NCBI GenBank assembly: GCA_002286855.1
Contig: NRSV01000077.1
Location: 1 to 64,000, forward strand
Length of the DNA: 64,000 nt
DNA from: Bipolaris cookei
Taxonomy: Eukaryota; Ascomycota; Dothideomycetes; Pleosporales; Pleosporaceae
Direction of reading: 5' to 3'
In this document: positions 45,662-57,600 of the stretch, one piece after another
Layout: the number at the start of each line of letters is the position of its first letter
Numbering within the stretch: the stretch's first letter is position 1
Program-made: the position numbers and the translations under genes
Notes under the pieces: generated by a model
What the model saw: only the letters and a program-made list of their open reading frames with translations
The model's database searches: none
Told to the model about the DNA's origin: nothing

Positions 45662-46182
45662 ATTATGGTCCCTGGGCTTTTGTACTCTTGCTCTTTCGTT
45701 TTAGGCTAGCCCTGAGATATTTAACGTTAAATCCTTAGTTTTCCTAAGTTTTGTGGGTGACTCAGATAAAGCGCAATGTCTTATAACTTATTGCATATAC
45801 TTCATACAAATCGTGAGTGAGAAGTCAAGATTTCTACGTACTGAAAAACGATCATTACGTTTTAATAGGCTTAGAGAATACTGAAGTAGTATAGCCGTGA
45901 ATGTGATAAGCTGTAATAAGCTTGTTGTGCAGCATAAGCTGCAAAGTAAGTGCTATCGCATTACTCTTTTTGGGGGAAAAGATAACTAGCTATTAGAACA
46001 TGATAGAAATCATCTTTTCAGCATTTCTATCTAACTATGGAAAAAACTTCTATAGTTATATCTTATGGAATTTGAGTCCCCTATGAATTGTAAAAATGTA
46101 CCTCGGAGCAACTAGATGAATAATATCTAGTCTGATTAACATTCTAGTATTTAATACCGTCTCACTTAGTGGCGCTATGTTG

Positions 46183-46460
46183 CACTATCATGCACTTGCA
46201 GCTTCCGGTTTGCGCACGCAGCTTAGTTGCTATCTCACAGAGGTCATCAACTCTCCTGGTGCACGCTTGCTTAAATGAGGCTTAGACTCCATATATACCT
46301 ATGTTTGATTGGCTGGAGTATCGAGGAGTAGATTGACCCATGGCATTGCTGACAAGAGCTAGCACTATTCAGGTAAGGCCACCATTGGATGAGAGAGGCT
46401 AAGTATGGGATTAAAAGTCGCCTGCTTACAGGAACCGGAAGTTGCAAATGCATGAGAGTG
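46183..46460. mobile_element. MITE family 3 (278 bp), only in the right arm
   Basis: Inverted ends of 28 bp (CACTATCATGCACTTGCAGC / inverse, three mismatches). The left arm shows the empty site (ATGTTAACATAC at about 11649-11660), so the insertion happened after the duplication. The flanks fit a TA duplication with one copy changed to TG. Confidence 0.8.
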
Positions 46461-46546
46461 TAACATACTAGTTGTTGCTCTTAGTGCAGCATGCTCTGTG
46501 TAGAGGATATCGCGGAAGAAACTTCTTACTGTAAGCACCCTACCTA

Positions 46547-48005
46547 ACGTCCGTCCCTGTTAGTCGAACATCACCTAGCAACGAACCACTAAGATTGTTT
46601 AAGTATCTTACACCCAGGCTCTAGAGACTCCTAGATATGAATACTTGTTTGTATTCTCTTTAGGCCTACTTCAGTCTATCGCAGGCTTTAAATAGCAAAT
46701 TGCAGCAATCTGAAGGGTGTGTATGAATCTTTCCTGTCGAGTTTTAAAGCTCCAACAACGGTGTAACCTGTCCTATCCTCTCTAGTTAGAAGTAAAGTTA
46801 GCTTATTCGGAAGTCATATGTAATCTAAAATAAATCAAAGAAGCTGGATGTATTATATGAAAATATGCAGCCTCTGTTTGAGTGTACTCCGTGTCTAACC
46901 GGCTCAGTGTGCTAGTCTTTCGCGTTTCGCGAGAGGATTTGGAACGCTGACATAGTAAGATTGCGAAAGCTTAGCGGCCTATGATGGACACCTGAACTAT
47001 GCTAAGAGAACGGAAGCTATAGCGCAGAGCTCTAAAAGCTTCTACTATGTGCTATTTGAGCGCGCAGTTGCCAGGTACTGTTAGAAGTAACTAGACTGGT
47101 TGCGAATCATGCTAGCTTCTCGCTTCAGGTATCTCAGTTACCACAACCGCGAACATGGACCCAGCCAGCCGCGCGCTTGCGCAACGTCTGTTTAGGGGTG
47201 TACGTGATACATGTGCTGCTCTATCAGAGCATGCAAATGTCCCTATCTCAACTCTAATCCACCGTAGGCTTGGACGACGCTCGCGAGCAGAGCAAGCTCA
47301 GAGTCAGCAGTACTTGACTCGAGAGGAAGAGAAGGCCCTTGTGAAGTTCTTGCTACTGATGTCTATTCTCGGACAACCTGTGCGGGTTAAGTACCTTCGC
47401 TCGCTAGCCTTCAGCAGAGCCTACCAGTGGTCCACGAAGAAGTCTATTAAGCGTGCAGGGAAGAACTAGCCACGAGTTTTCGAGAACCGTCACCCTAAAC
47501 TCCAGGCGAGAAGGGTCAGATCAACAGACTAGAAACGTCACGGAAACAACATATACGAGAAAATAGTAGAGTGGTTCGATGTTATAAGCCAGGCACTACA
47601 GAATCTATGCGTACTGCCAGAAAACATGTATAATATAGACGATAACTACTGAAGTTATACCAAGCATCATTGGCTCCGCAAAAGTCTTAGTCGACAAGTG
47701 CGATTAGTAAGGTAGTAGTGGTACGGTTGTCAAGCGCACTATGGTAACTGCTATTAAGTGCATCAGTACTAACGGAAAGAATGTTTTGCTAATCCAGCTT
47801 CTATGTTAAAGACAACAGGCTTAAGAACATAAGCTACAACGCTATAGTTTAGCTGTAAAGAGCCTGCGATAGATAGAAATAGATGCAAAGAGTATCGACT
47901 GGTTAAACTAACCCTAAATACATAGCCGTGTAACGTGGGCATAATAGAGTTAATTAATGCTCGTGGTTCGTTGCGGGGGGATGTTTAACCTATAGGTATA
48001 GACGT
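46547..48005 (+). mobile_element. Internally deleted DDE1 transposon, right-arm copy
   Basis: 1459 bp, TA at 46545-46546 and 48006-48007, ends ACGTCCGTCCCTGTTAGTCG / inverse-related. Contains a transposase start (47155-47469, 104 codons, MDPASRALAQ). Beyond the stop, pieces such as KIVEWFDVISQAL and LPENMYNID can be read in broken frames. The C-terminal catalytic part is missing, as in the left copy. Confidence 0.85.
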
Positions 48006-48093
48006 TATAGGAGGATATGTCTTAGCTATCTACAGCTTGTCTTCATACTCGAGACCTATATACTTCTAGTAATTAGCCGTGGTGATTTAAGCA

Positions 48094-48270
48094 TATTGTG
48101 GTGTAGTATCACGTGACTAGCTCGTAGTATATATTGCGATTTTCTTTTGTACGTAGATAGGCACCCTCTCCAATAAGTCCCTGACAGCGATTATCTATCA
48201 GCTTATTCTATCTACTCGATTGCGGGTCGCCCCTCTGATCTTTTGAGCTCGATCACGTATCGTGCCATAA
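48094..48270. repeat. Terminal repeat of an unclassified element (copy 2)
   Basis: About 90% identical to 37757-37935. Absent from the corresponding point of the left arm (near 10025-10040), so it was inserted after the duplication. Confidence 0.7.
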
Positions 48271-48542
48271 TATATATCATTAGAGCAGGAAACTTTAGAG
48301 GCTGAACCTTGGGGATATTAAGCTGCCTAAGGTTTGAAATATTACTACTATTATGATCAGGGCTTCGCAAATCCAGTTGGTTATAACTATGCATGAGAAC
48401 AGTACATCTAGATTTTCTGGACATCAAAATAGCCATTGAAGATCAGGAAGAAGTCATAGTCAATCTCGAATATGGCTCACATAATTGTCGTTCTAGTTAG
48501 GTAATTAGCGTGCATGTGCTGAAACTAAGCCTTATTTACCTG

Positions 48543-48673
48543 ACGTGCATCTCTTCGTGACAGGTAGTACTGTGTGCTGAACTGACAAATCAACTCCTTG
48601 AGAATCTGCGACTCTCGCTGAATGATTGGTCATTTCCGGCGCTTAGTGATGTCCATGACGCAGGGATGGACAT
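48543..48673. mobile_element. MITE family 2, 131 bp (right-arm copy)
   Basis: Mirror of 9623-9753, with TA at the outer end (48674-48675) and TG in place of TA at the inner end. Confidence 0.8.
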
Positions 48674-48994
48674 TAGGTAACTAGTTAGTTGATTGGAACT
48701 GCAATTCGGCTACTGTAGAGGACGCCTCGTCATAGCAGGCCTTCGAAAACCGCACTCTTGTTGGTCCTATAGAGACATCATGTATCCTACCTCTATGATG
48801 AGCAATGAGCTTGTTCACTGCCAACACCCGCTATGTTTGAATGTGAAAACGACACTTTTAATCTGGCTACTTGAGTCTATGTAGAAGATTCTATAGATTG
48901 AGATCTAGGGTAGATTTGGCGATTTCACAAAATGCGTCTTAATTACAATGATAAATTAGTTGTAGTAATGGCCGCACTAGCCTCCAGCGATAGT

Positions 48995-49825
48995 TCACTG
49001 GATAATCCCATATGCCCGAAAAAATGAATCTCCGTCCCTATAGTCGTAATTGCTTATATCCCGTCTACGCCTGTATTGCTCTGATATCGCATCGAGAATG
49101 CCACATGCGTCTAGCCCTTCATTCCAAGGAATGATATCTACCATATCCCCCACATATTTGGGTTTAATTTGACTTTTAAGTTTGCAGAAATGCTCCCCTG
49201 CACTAGGACCGAGACCGGCCTGGAGCAATTGAATACCAACTTGTGACACAGGCATTCTGACCCTATCAAAATCCTCGGTCATCTTCACGATAGTACGCTC
49301 AACATCGCTGAACGCTCCAATAGATATAATGACGATGCTAATAGGCTTAATATTGTGGCAGTCTCGGTAGCGTTCAAGATAGGCTGTTAAAACCTCCTTA
49401 AGTCGCCGGCCTAACGGGGTCATGCCGGTAGAATGAATAGCTTTAAACAGCCTTGAGAAGGTATTTGCTTTTATAAGATTTCTGTGTGATTTCTTGCTTT
49501 CAGGGCTTACGTGATAGGTTTTGATATTATATTTGTTGTCTGTAAAGGTCGATCTAAGAGTTTCTAAGTCCCTTTGTGTCCCTTGCCACCAACTGTCGAG
49601 ATCAGAACTTGTGCTATCGATGATAAAAACTGTATCAAATTCCTCGAAGTCGGCGTAGCATTTATCTAGAATTGCAACTGTTTTGGTTGAAGAAAGTTCA
49701 CTGATAGATTCGGCCGAACCTAACGTAATATTTCGCTTTTTTCGGTACATATTGAAAATATGATTATGGTTGAATATAACACTAACTCGTAGTTTAGAGA
49801 GTGAGTAGCGCCGTGGAGGAATCAA
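48995..49825 (-). CDS. von Willebrand factor A-like domain protein
   Basis: 276 aa from the ATG at 49825; an ATG at 49750 (MYRKKRN) is an equally possible start and gives 251 aa. The vWA pattern is readable: VFIIDSTSSD (a MIDAS-like D-x-T-x-S, where the classical third position is Ser), STGMTPLGRRLKEVLTAYL (the metal-binding Thr and the helix after it), and ISIVIISIGAFSD (strand with the usual Asp). It ends with RRRRDISNYDYRDGDSFFRAYG. No membrane segment, so it is probably an intracellular protein-protein interaction module like other fungal vWA proteins. It lies just outside the right arm. Intact and single-exon. Confidence 0.7.
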   Translation of the reverse strand: MIPPRRYSLSKLRVSVIFNHNHIFNMYRKKRNITLGSAESISELSSTKTVAILDKCYADFEEFDTVFIIDSTSSDLDSWWQGTQRDLETLRSTFTDNKYNIKTYHVSPESKKSHRNLIKANTFSRLFKAIHSTGMTPLGRRLKEVLTAYLERYRDCHNIKPISIVIISIGAFSDVERTIVKMTEDFDRVRMPVSQVGIQLLQAGLGPSAGEHFCKLKSQIKPKYVGDMVDIIPWNEGLDACGILDAISEQYRRRRDISNYDYRDGDSFFRAYGIIQ

Positions 49826-50689
49826 AGTACGCTTAACAACATAAGGGTTCTATTGTATTGACGACTAGTATTGATTTTGCTAGATATTCTTCGAGCGCCT
49901 TGTCGGGTGCTGGGGTCGCCTTCTTATATATGTAGTCAGAAACAGTAGGTTTGGGGGCACGGTCTCTACTTTACTATTAATTGGCGAAGTACCTATAACC
50001 AGCTTATATAGTAAGCAATAGGTTGTGTGCATAAGATTAGCTCCTTAAGAAACAGTGACAACAGATTCTTACATGGGATTGTTGTCTTCAACGATGACGC
50101 CATAACGGCCAGTGACTATAGTTGCTAACCTTACGCGCTTTGATGAGTACAAAGACTACATCTCTTAATTATCTAAATCTTGTTTATTTCATAAAATGTT
50201 GTGCTATATTGCGCCTGCTATACCTACAATTCAGTATTATGTACAAGTCTTTACCGTCTGCCGCCAACGTGGCGACGATTAGCATGTTCGGCATGATCGT
50301 CTGTTCCGAATTCAGTAGTTGATTCGGGCAAGACTTCATTCATAGCCAAAAATCACGACTTCTGTATTCCCTCGCCCAATCTTCAACTGAGAACACATTG
50401 CAGATTCTTCAGGGCAGAGGGCATCAATTTCTAGCTGCGTTCTTAGGGAATGACTCATAATTGCGGATATTGCATCTATTACTAGAGAGGAGAGTCGGAC
50501 GAAATAGTCGTTAAACATTTTCACTCGTCATGATGGGGGAGGCACAAACATGGTACGTAGCATTCTAAGTGTATTTTGGTAGAGTAGAGTAGATACGGTT
50601 AGCCATAGGGCCAAGAGAGTAATTGAAATACATTTGGATAATCACGGTGGCCGTAAGAGGCAAATCTACAGCCTCCCAAGGTAGTTTGG
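49826..50689. other. Intergenic, no supported gene
   Basis: A minus-strand 62-codon frame (50336-50524, MKMFNDYFVRLSSLVID..) has protein-like composition but no recognisable family; it may be a relic. Confidence 0.35.
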
Positions 50690-51090
50690 AAGAGCGCATT
50701 ACTTCGATATTCGCTTACGGCATCAATCTGAGCTTCTAATTCGATCAACAGCTTCACTACAGCTTTGTGGCCTCGAGCTGATGCTACTTCGACTGGATAT
50801 CTACTGTCATTAGCGATTGCGGCTTCACCCTTACACGCAGCTGCGCAACGATTTTGAGCAGTCCCACCTTCCTTTTGTAACTAGCTTAGTACAAGAAGTT
50901 AGTAGTAGAACCATTAGTGTGATTGGTTAATTCTCGATCTTCTGATGACTAGAATTTTGGAACGCTGCCTACAGGGGTGAAGCCGCAATCGCTAGCGACT
51001 GTAACAAGACTAACTATCTTTTTAAACATCAGCTTTGTGCTCGAGCAGCAGTCTGACTAGCCTGGTGCCCATGGCTTGATGCACAAGTGA
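50690..51090 (-). pseudogene. Ankyrin gene remnant split by a MITE
   Basis: On the minus strand 50805-50690 reads YPVEVASARGHKAVVKLLIE (an ankyrin unit) followed by LEAQIDA. On the other side of the MITE a frame with RLVRLLLEHKADV continues the pattern but holds stops. The MITE at 50814-51001 separates them. Confidence 0.65.
50814..51001. mobile_element. MITE family 1, copy 3 (188 bp), in an ankyrin relic
   Basis: Ends CTGTCATTAGCGATTGCGGC / inverse. TA at 50812-50813 and 51002-51003. Opposite orientation to copy 1. Confidence 0.85.
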
Positions 51091-51674
51091 TACTCAAGGC
51101 TAAGGGACAGAACGGAGTTGCCACTGCTTCCTGAAGAAACTATGCCGGAGCAAATTTTGTAAAGCTGGCCTCGGCTGCCAGTAAGAGTAAATCACGCATT
51201 CTCCTCGTGAGCATAGAATAGTATAATATAGAATCCACACTTTTATCGGGCGCGATCCGAATACATATGAAACATATAGTCTAGGAATTTGTGATATCCC
51301 CAACGTGAAAACCCGCCATTGTGATAATTAGCACAAGAGTACTTTCTTGCATAACTATAGACTCTAGCCATATTAACTGACTTTGATACGATTCCAGAGA
51401 GTTATCCCTTAGGAGCGAAGGCTGTGGTTTATGTTGTGGATATATCAATAGATTAGTTTTTTTCACTCGCTATCAATCTAGAAATCCATTCATAAGTACT
51501 ATGTCTGAGAGCTATTACTATGCATGCAAGTATCAAAACTTTATCACCGAGCCCAATCTTCCCGTTCTCTGTGAATATGATACCACAAGAAATTGGCATA
51601 TCCAAAACGAAAACCCTTCCTAGCATGATCGCGCGGTTTCTGTCCTGCGAACGTGATAATTTGCACTTATCTGC

Positions 51675-52211
51675 CTACTTGTAGCGCATTCTTTTACCGC
51701 TAGGCATATCTGCGTCATCTATGGAGCCTGATCTTTGCCTCTTCCTCCGTATAGCATGTTCTCCATCGATTGTACCTCCTGCATGTCGGGATATATAAAC
51801 TCCATTTTGTTGTAATATATCTCTAGATTGAGCGGATGTCACGATATATCGTTGTAGTCGCGAGATGTAATTTTCCAACTCAGTAAATCTATTCATAACA
51901 TATACGTTCTGCTGAACGAGTTCTCTTTGGACCACTTGTAACTTCTCTTCTAGATGTAAACACTGTATCTTTGATTCTTTAATCGGTTCTTCTCTCCAAC
52001 CATACCCTAAATCTTCAAGATATGCTTGTCGTGCTTTATCTTGTTTCCCTGCTGAAATATCGTTGAAAGCAATACATTCACTCTGATGAATAACATCTTG
52101 ACTGTCACCACAAGTCCAACTTGCGAATTTTTGACTATTAGAATGCTCATCCCTGCTTGAGGCATATGCCATAGATATGTCGGAGACCGAAGGGGAAGGA
52201 ATATCAGACAT
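51675..52211 (-). CDS. Hypothetical coiled-coil protein, probably nuclear
   Basis: 178 aa, intact. An acidic/Ser-rich N-terminus leads to a heptad-like segment (~83-125: CLHLEEKLQVVQRELVQQN...RFTELENYISRLQRYI) and a C-terminal basic bipartite-like signal (RRKRQRSGS...GKRMRYK). I recognise no family. Possibly a DNA- or chromatin-associated small protein. Confidence 0.45.
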   Translation of the reverse strand: MSDIPSPSVSDISMAYASSRDEHSNSQKFASWTCGDSQDVIHQSECIAFNDISAGKQDKARQAYLEDLGYGWREEPIKESKIQCLHLEEKLQVVQRELVQQNVYVMNRFTELENYISRLQRYIVTSAQSRDILQQNGVYISRHAGGTIDGEHAIRRKRQRSGSIDDADMPSGKRMRYK

Positions 52212-52760
52212 CCTCTGTACAAGTGTTATCCAGGAAAGTAATGTCTTCTAGGTTACTTGCGGCTTTTAGGTTCTTGCATCGCGTAAGCATATTACTTCAC
52301 ATTATCTTGGGAAGAGAAGGTCCAAACAACATTAAATACAGCTAATTTAATAGGCAACCGATGGCGTTTCGCAGGCACTGCTGATGGGACTTAACTAATT
52401 AGTTAATCAATGTCATGCAACCCTGTACTCGTACATGGATGATTATTGCAAAGAAAAAGATGCAATATATTGCAAGCGGTGAATACAGTTGAATGTAAGA
52501 AGTTAAACAGGTAGGGGGAAAGATATCAGGATGATATGGAAAATAATGCTTGGGTTTTATTCTAGGAGTTAGATATAACTTTTATACTACATATACTCAT
52601 GCCGCTGCTAGCCTAAGAGACGCCTGGTAGGGGCCCGAAGGTTGTCTTTTAGAATTACGTAACATCAATGCAGATCCATAAAAATTTATAGCTTACAGTT
52701 ATATACGCTATCATTAGGTTGAAAGAAATTAAGATGCTAGTTAGGGATTCACATAAATCG

Positions 52761-52954
52761 CAGTGATGAGCGACTACGGCTTCACCTCTGTAAGTAGCAT
52801 GCCAAAAATCAAGCCATCCTAAAATTTAGGATCAACCAATTATATCAGTTGTTCTATAATAGACTTCTCGCGCTAACTTATGTACGGAAGGTGGAGCTGT
52901 TTGAAACCGCTGCGCAGCTGCTTAAAAGGGTGAAGTCGTAATCGTTAACCGCTG
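52761..52954. mobile_element. MITE family 1, copy 4 (194 bp), diverged
   Basis: Ends CAGTGATGAGCGACTACGGC / inverse. TA follows at 52955-52956, while the left flank reads CG instead of TA. The most diverged of the four copies. Confidence 0.8.
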
Positions 52955-52956
52955 TA

Positions 52957-53814
52957 TAAAGAGATGCCAACTAACGAACTGCGCTTGAGAAATCGTGTAT
53001 AGCCATGCACGTAAGCAGCACCGTTACCAAGGTGATCTAATTACTGTCAGATGTATGATACATGGCAGATTTTGGGAGTGATCTGAGCACCTGAATCTGT
53101 GAACCAATCAGATCAATGGGCTCGATGCACCCCAGCACACTATGGGTGTCAAGGGTGAGAAGTATGACACAATGAGAAGAGACACGTATGCGCGTTTCCA
53201 GGAAGAACCAAAAGCCTAGTCTAGTTAATCACCCATCACAATTGAAAATCCATCTTGTAACCCACTGCCACTAAGTATTTTAAATATCTCATTAACTAAA
53301 AATTTGAATCACTCTCTATCTCCCATAATTACTGATGATCAGGCATGTTTGTAACGGGCTGAACGCCCTTCTAGATAGCTCCTCGATGGAATCTTGGTCC
53401 ACCCACAGAATCCGGGTGCTGCCTCTAGCACCTGGACACTATTGGCCCGGCCGTTACTCAGACAACTATCGTTCTATATCGATACCAAGGTAACTACTCT
53501 TACTTTATGGTAATATACTGTCACGATATTTCAAACTAGAGACTGACCCTCGGAGATTCATCAGGCACCCCTCGGGACGGTACAGTCCCTGTCACATTTA
53601 TAGAAGTATATAGTCTACACTAAACCTTAAAAGACTCCATCAGGATTTGTCTCAATTCTATTGTTTGATATATTCTGTGCTTACCTGCGAAACACTTCAC
53701 GTATACAGTCTTATCTATGCTCACTAAGTAGGCTTTTCGAATCACCAACCCGATTAGGAGTGGCTCTAATATTTAGCTATTTATGCTAACTAGTAGTTAT
53801 AGAGACTTAAACTT
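52957..53814. other. Intergenic, nothing recognised
   Basis: AT-rich sequence with no frame or repeat that I can support. Confidence 0.4.
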
Positions 53815-53888
53815 TTAGTAAGACTCTTCTTCCATGTCACTCCCATGTATGCTAATATCCTCTGCATTGGATTTTGCGCCCCTATCTA
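53815..53888 (-). pseudogene. Ankyrin gene, 3' end (left flank of the NLR transposon)
   Basis: Minus strand from the TA at 53888: LDRGAKSNAEDISIHGSDM then a TAA at 53815-53817. This completes the ankyrin unit begun at 61803-61741 on the other side of the transposon. Confidence 0.8.
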
Positions 53889-53928
53889 ACGTGCATCCAT
53901 GGGTCACGCAAACACCCCCGTGCCGCAA

Positions 53929-54686
53929 ATTCTCAGAGGTACTTCGACTTTAATGATCTGTACTTCCACACACCCGTTTTTATTGTGCTGATTTGTATAA
54001 GAGTTGTGTTTTATAATCTTTTCTGTAGATATAACGCCTTCTCTATACAAAAATTACATAGTCGTTATCCTATACGCGCTTACCCGGGAAGGGTCTTTAT
54101 TAAAGCGCAAAATATGCTATCGCTATTAGATTATCTAAGCGAAAGCCCTATCACTTCCTACACTCATAGGTAGCCTTATATAAGCCTAGCAAGCCTTTGG
54201 CAAGGTTGAAAAGTTGATACTAGCTCTAAGACTGATGCGGTGTTCAGATCTATGCGTGATCGCTACCCCGCTCGGTACTTCTCCGGGAACGCCTTCCGTA
54301 TATGGCTAGCTCAATACAGTCTGCGGCGACGTAATTTTCAGGGCGTTATCAAGCATGCTAAGCCTGTGGCTCAAACGGACTGTGGCTACAGCCAGCCAAA
54401 ACTCAGGTCACGTGAGATCAGTCACTGCGTGGCAAGAATACTTCTTCATCTGGACCTCCGGACTCCTCCCATTGCGCCTGTAAGTACATAGACAAGCTCA
54501 ATGCACATTGATTTTGTAGCTTTTGTTCTCCTGTTCAAAGCTCCTTCTTTCATGAGCTTTCTGCTTCATCTGCCCTCGACACGAAACAAATAGACCACCT
54601 AAATCGCTGTCTACGCTGGGCTATCCTTACAGCGGCTACAGCAGTGCTCAGTGCAGCTATAAAGAGCGATCCCAGTTTGGACATTA
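53929..54686. other. Left interior of the transposon, no supported gene
   Basis: Frames at 53874-54173 and 54240-54491 (plus) show no family pattern. The region is downstream of the NLR stop. Confidence 0.4.
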
Positions 54687-57600
54687 TCAGCACGTCATCT
54701 CAACCCACTTTTGGTCTTTTCTTGTACGCTTGACCAAAATATGCGTCTCTTCCGCACAAAAGGCACCTCTCACCCTACAGTCTTCGCACACATCCCAATC
54801 TCCATTAGAGCAATCTTGGCAGTGGTAGTGGAAATCAGTTACCCTAATACTCGAAGTACAGACGTCGCATTTCATAGACCCTGAATCATCCCTATGATCC
54901 GGTGACGCAGTTTGTCTAAGATCCGTCGGTCCACACTCTTCAGACAGGAGTTCTGATACCGCATGATGCCCCTTCTTTGTGGCTATCCAAAGAGGCGTCC
55001 GCCCAAATTTGTCGGTAGTTCGGGAGTCGTAGTTGTACCGACTGATAAGTACTTGAACGGTAGTAGTCTGGCCGCCAGCCGCAGCCCACCAGAGAAGCGT
55101 CCGGTCATATGGATCTTGAAGCTGCCTGATGCTATAGTTCCCGATTAGAAGCTCAAGCACTTCATTTTTGCCCGCATATGCAGCGGCATGAAGTGCGTTG
55201 CCGTAGTATCCGCCCTGGGCGTTGACCTCGGCGCCCTTGTCGAGTAGCAGCTTCACTACTGCCTCGTGGCCTCTAGATGAAGCTGCCTGGAGTGCGTTAC
55301 CAAAGTATACACCCTGGGCGTTAACCTCGGCGCCCTTGTCTAGCAGTAGTCTCACTACCGCCTTGTAGCCTCTATATGAAGCCGCCTGGAGTGCGTTGCT
55401 GTAACGTCCACCCTGGGCGTTGACCTCGGCGCCCTTGTCTAGCAGTAGCTTCACCACCGCCTTGCAGCCTCCAAATGAAGCCGCCTGAAGTGCGTTGCCG
55501 TAGTCTCCACCCTGGGCGTTAACCTCGGCGCCCTTGTCTAGCAGTAGCTTCACCACCGCCTCATAGCCTCCAGATGAAGCCGCCTGAAGTGCGTTGCCGT
55601 AGTCTCCACCCTGGGCGTTAACCTCGGCGCCCTTGTCTAGCAGTAGCTTCACCACCGCCTCATAGCCTCCAGATGAAGCCGCATAGAGTGCGTTGCCGTA
55701 ACGTCCGCCCTGGGCGTTAACCTCGGCGCCCTTGTCGAGTAGCAGCTTCACCACCGCCTCGTGGCCTCTAGATGAAGCCGCATGAAGTGCGTTGCTAAAG
55801 GCTCCACCCTGGGCGTTGACCCCGGCGCCCTTGTCTAGCAGTAGCTTCACCACCGCCTTGCAGCCTCCAAATGAAGCCGCCTGAAGTGCGTTGCCGTAGT
55901 CTCCACCCTGGGCGTTAACCTCGGCGCCCTTGTCTAGCAGTAGCTTCACCACCGCCTCATAGCCTCCAGATGAAGCCGCCTGGAGTGCGTTGCCGTAGTG
56001 TCCACCCTGGGCGTTGACCTTAGCGCCCTTGTCTAGCAGTAGCTTCACCACCGCCTCGTGGCCTCTAGATGAAGCCGCATGAAGTGCGTTGCTAAAGGCT
56101 CCACCCTGGGCGTTGACCTTAGCGCCCTTGTCTAGCAGTAGCTTCACCACCGCCTCGTGGCCTCCAAATGAAGCCGCCTGGAGTGCGTTGCCGTAATGTC
56201 CACCCTGGGCGTTGACCTCGGCGCCCTTGTCTAGCAGTAGCTTCACCACCGCCTCGTGGCCTCCAAATGAAGCCGCATAGAGTGCGTTGCCGTAGTGTCC
56301 ACCCTGGGCGTTGACCCCGGCGCCCTTGTCTAGCAGTAGCTTCACCACCGCCTCGTGGCCTCTAGATGAAGCCGCCTGGAGTGCGTTGCCGTAACGTCCA
56401 CCCTGGGCGTTAACCTCGGCGCCCTTGTCTAGCAGCAGCTTCACCACCGCCTCATAGCCTCCAGATGAAGCCGCCTGGAGTGCGTTGCCGTAGTGTCCAC
56501 CCTGGGCGTTAACCTCGGCGCCCTTGTCTAGCAGTAGCTTCACCACCGCCTCATAGCCTCCAGATGAAGCCGCCTGGAGTGCGTTGCCGTAGTGTCCACC
56601 CTGGGCGTTAACCTCGGCGCCCTTGTCTAACAGCAATCCAGCCATCGCACAGTGTCCATGTTTCGCCGCGTACATCAATGAACCTTCGCCATTACTGTCC
56701 GTCGCATCTACTGCACATGTTTCGTCTTCTTTTCTTCGCAGAAATTCCTTCACCGCACTACACAATCCAAATCGTGCTATCCAATGTAAACCTGTCACAG
56801 TAGGAGTTTTCTTACTGTACCCTCTGTACTTGTAGCTAGGCGCGAATAGTACCTGTGCTGCACACGAAAATTTGCCACTCTGAGTAACTAATGCGCAAGC
56901 TAAGTAAGCAACCTCAGCATCGACAGGCCTTGCATGTTCACCACCATGTTTGGCTGCGTAATCCAGGAGTTCATGCTGACTCAGCCTCTCTTCAAACTCT
57001 TCATCAGTGGCACAGCTGCCGCTTTCGAAGATGTTGAACGACAGGTAGGTCAGACACGTCTTGGCTATTTCTACCTGTCCATCTGAGTTCAGCCTAGAGC
57101 TGATACGCTCAAAGTATTCTTGCGTGGTGTAGTGCACAAGGCGGATGATAGCGCTCTCCTGATCGACAACAACAAGCCCAGCGCATACAGAGACTATGTC
57201 GTCCACATCGGGTTTGTTTTCCGGATCGAGTTCAACCTCGCCAGACTCGACTGCCAGGGCGCAGCATAGCTCAGCAGTAGTGAGCGGTCGCTTCGCAAAT
57301 GTAATCCACGTTAGGACGTTCTTCGCTAGCTTAGCATGGCTAGTTCGTTGGCCTTCGATCCTCTCCAGTGCTTCACTATACGCATCATTGAGCGCAGCTG
57401 CACCTTTCGAGAGTGTAGTGAGAGTTGATTTGACTTCTTTTGCCGTCGTGTTGTCTGATAGGGAATCTATGTGTAGACGAGCAAGAAGAAACCTCGAGTA
57501 CGTAAGTGTGTATCGCTGCAAAGACGAGAATCGACTTACATGCCGCCGACAGCCTCGACTACTCTTTCCTGCACCAATTTCTGCAGGGCTGCGCTGCGCT

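Larger units (their letters stand above)
37936..48690 (-). repeat. Right arm of the inverted duplication
   Basis: Reverse complement of 9590-20158. Two insertions are unique to this arm: 46183-46460 and 48094-48270. The two coding pairs (ankyrin/F-box-like and 7TM) are intact in both arms. The GT90 copy and the DDE1 element are broken in both. Confidence 0.9.

Noticed and set aside
9590..48690. One giant composite transposon bounded by the outer MITE ends
   Set aside because: The outer end sequences belong to a complete 131-bp MITE in each arm, so they are not the ends of the whole 39-kb structure.
55190..56640. CRISPR-like array
   Set aside because: The regular 99-bp units are in-frame ankyrin codons with no spacers, in a eukaryotic gene.
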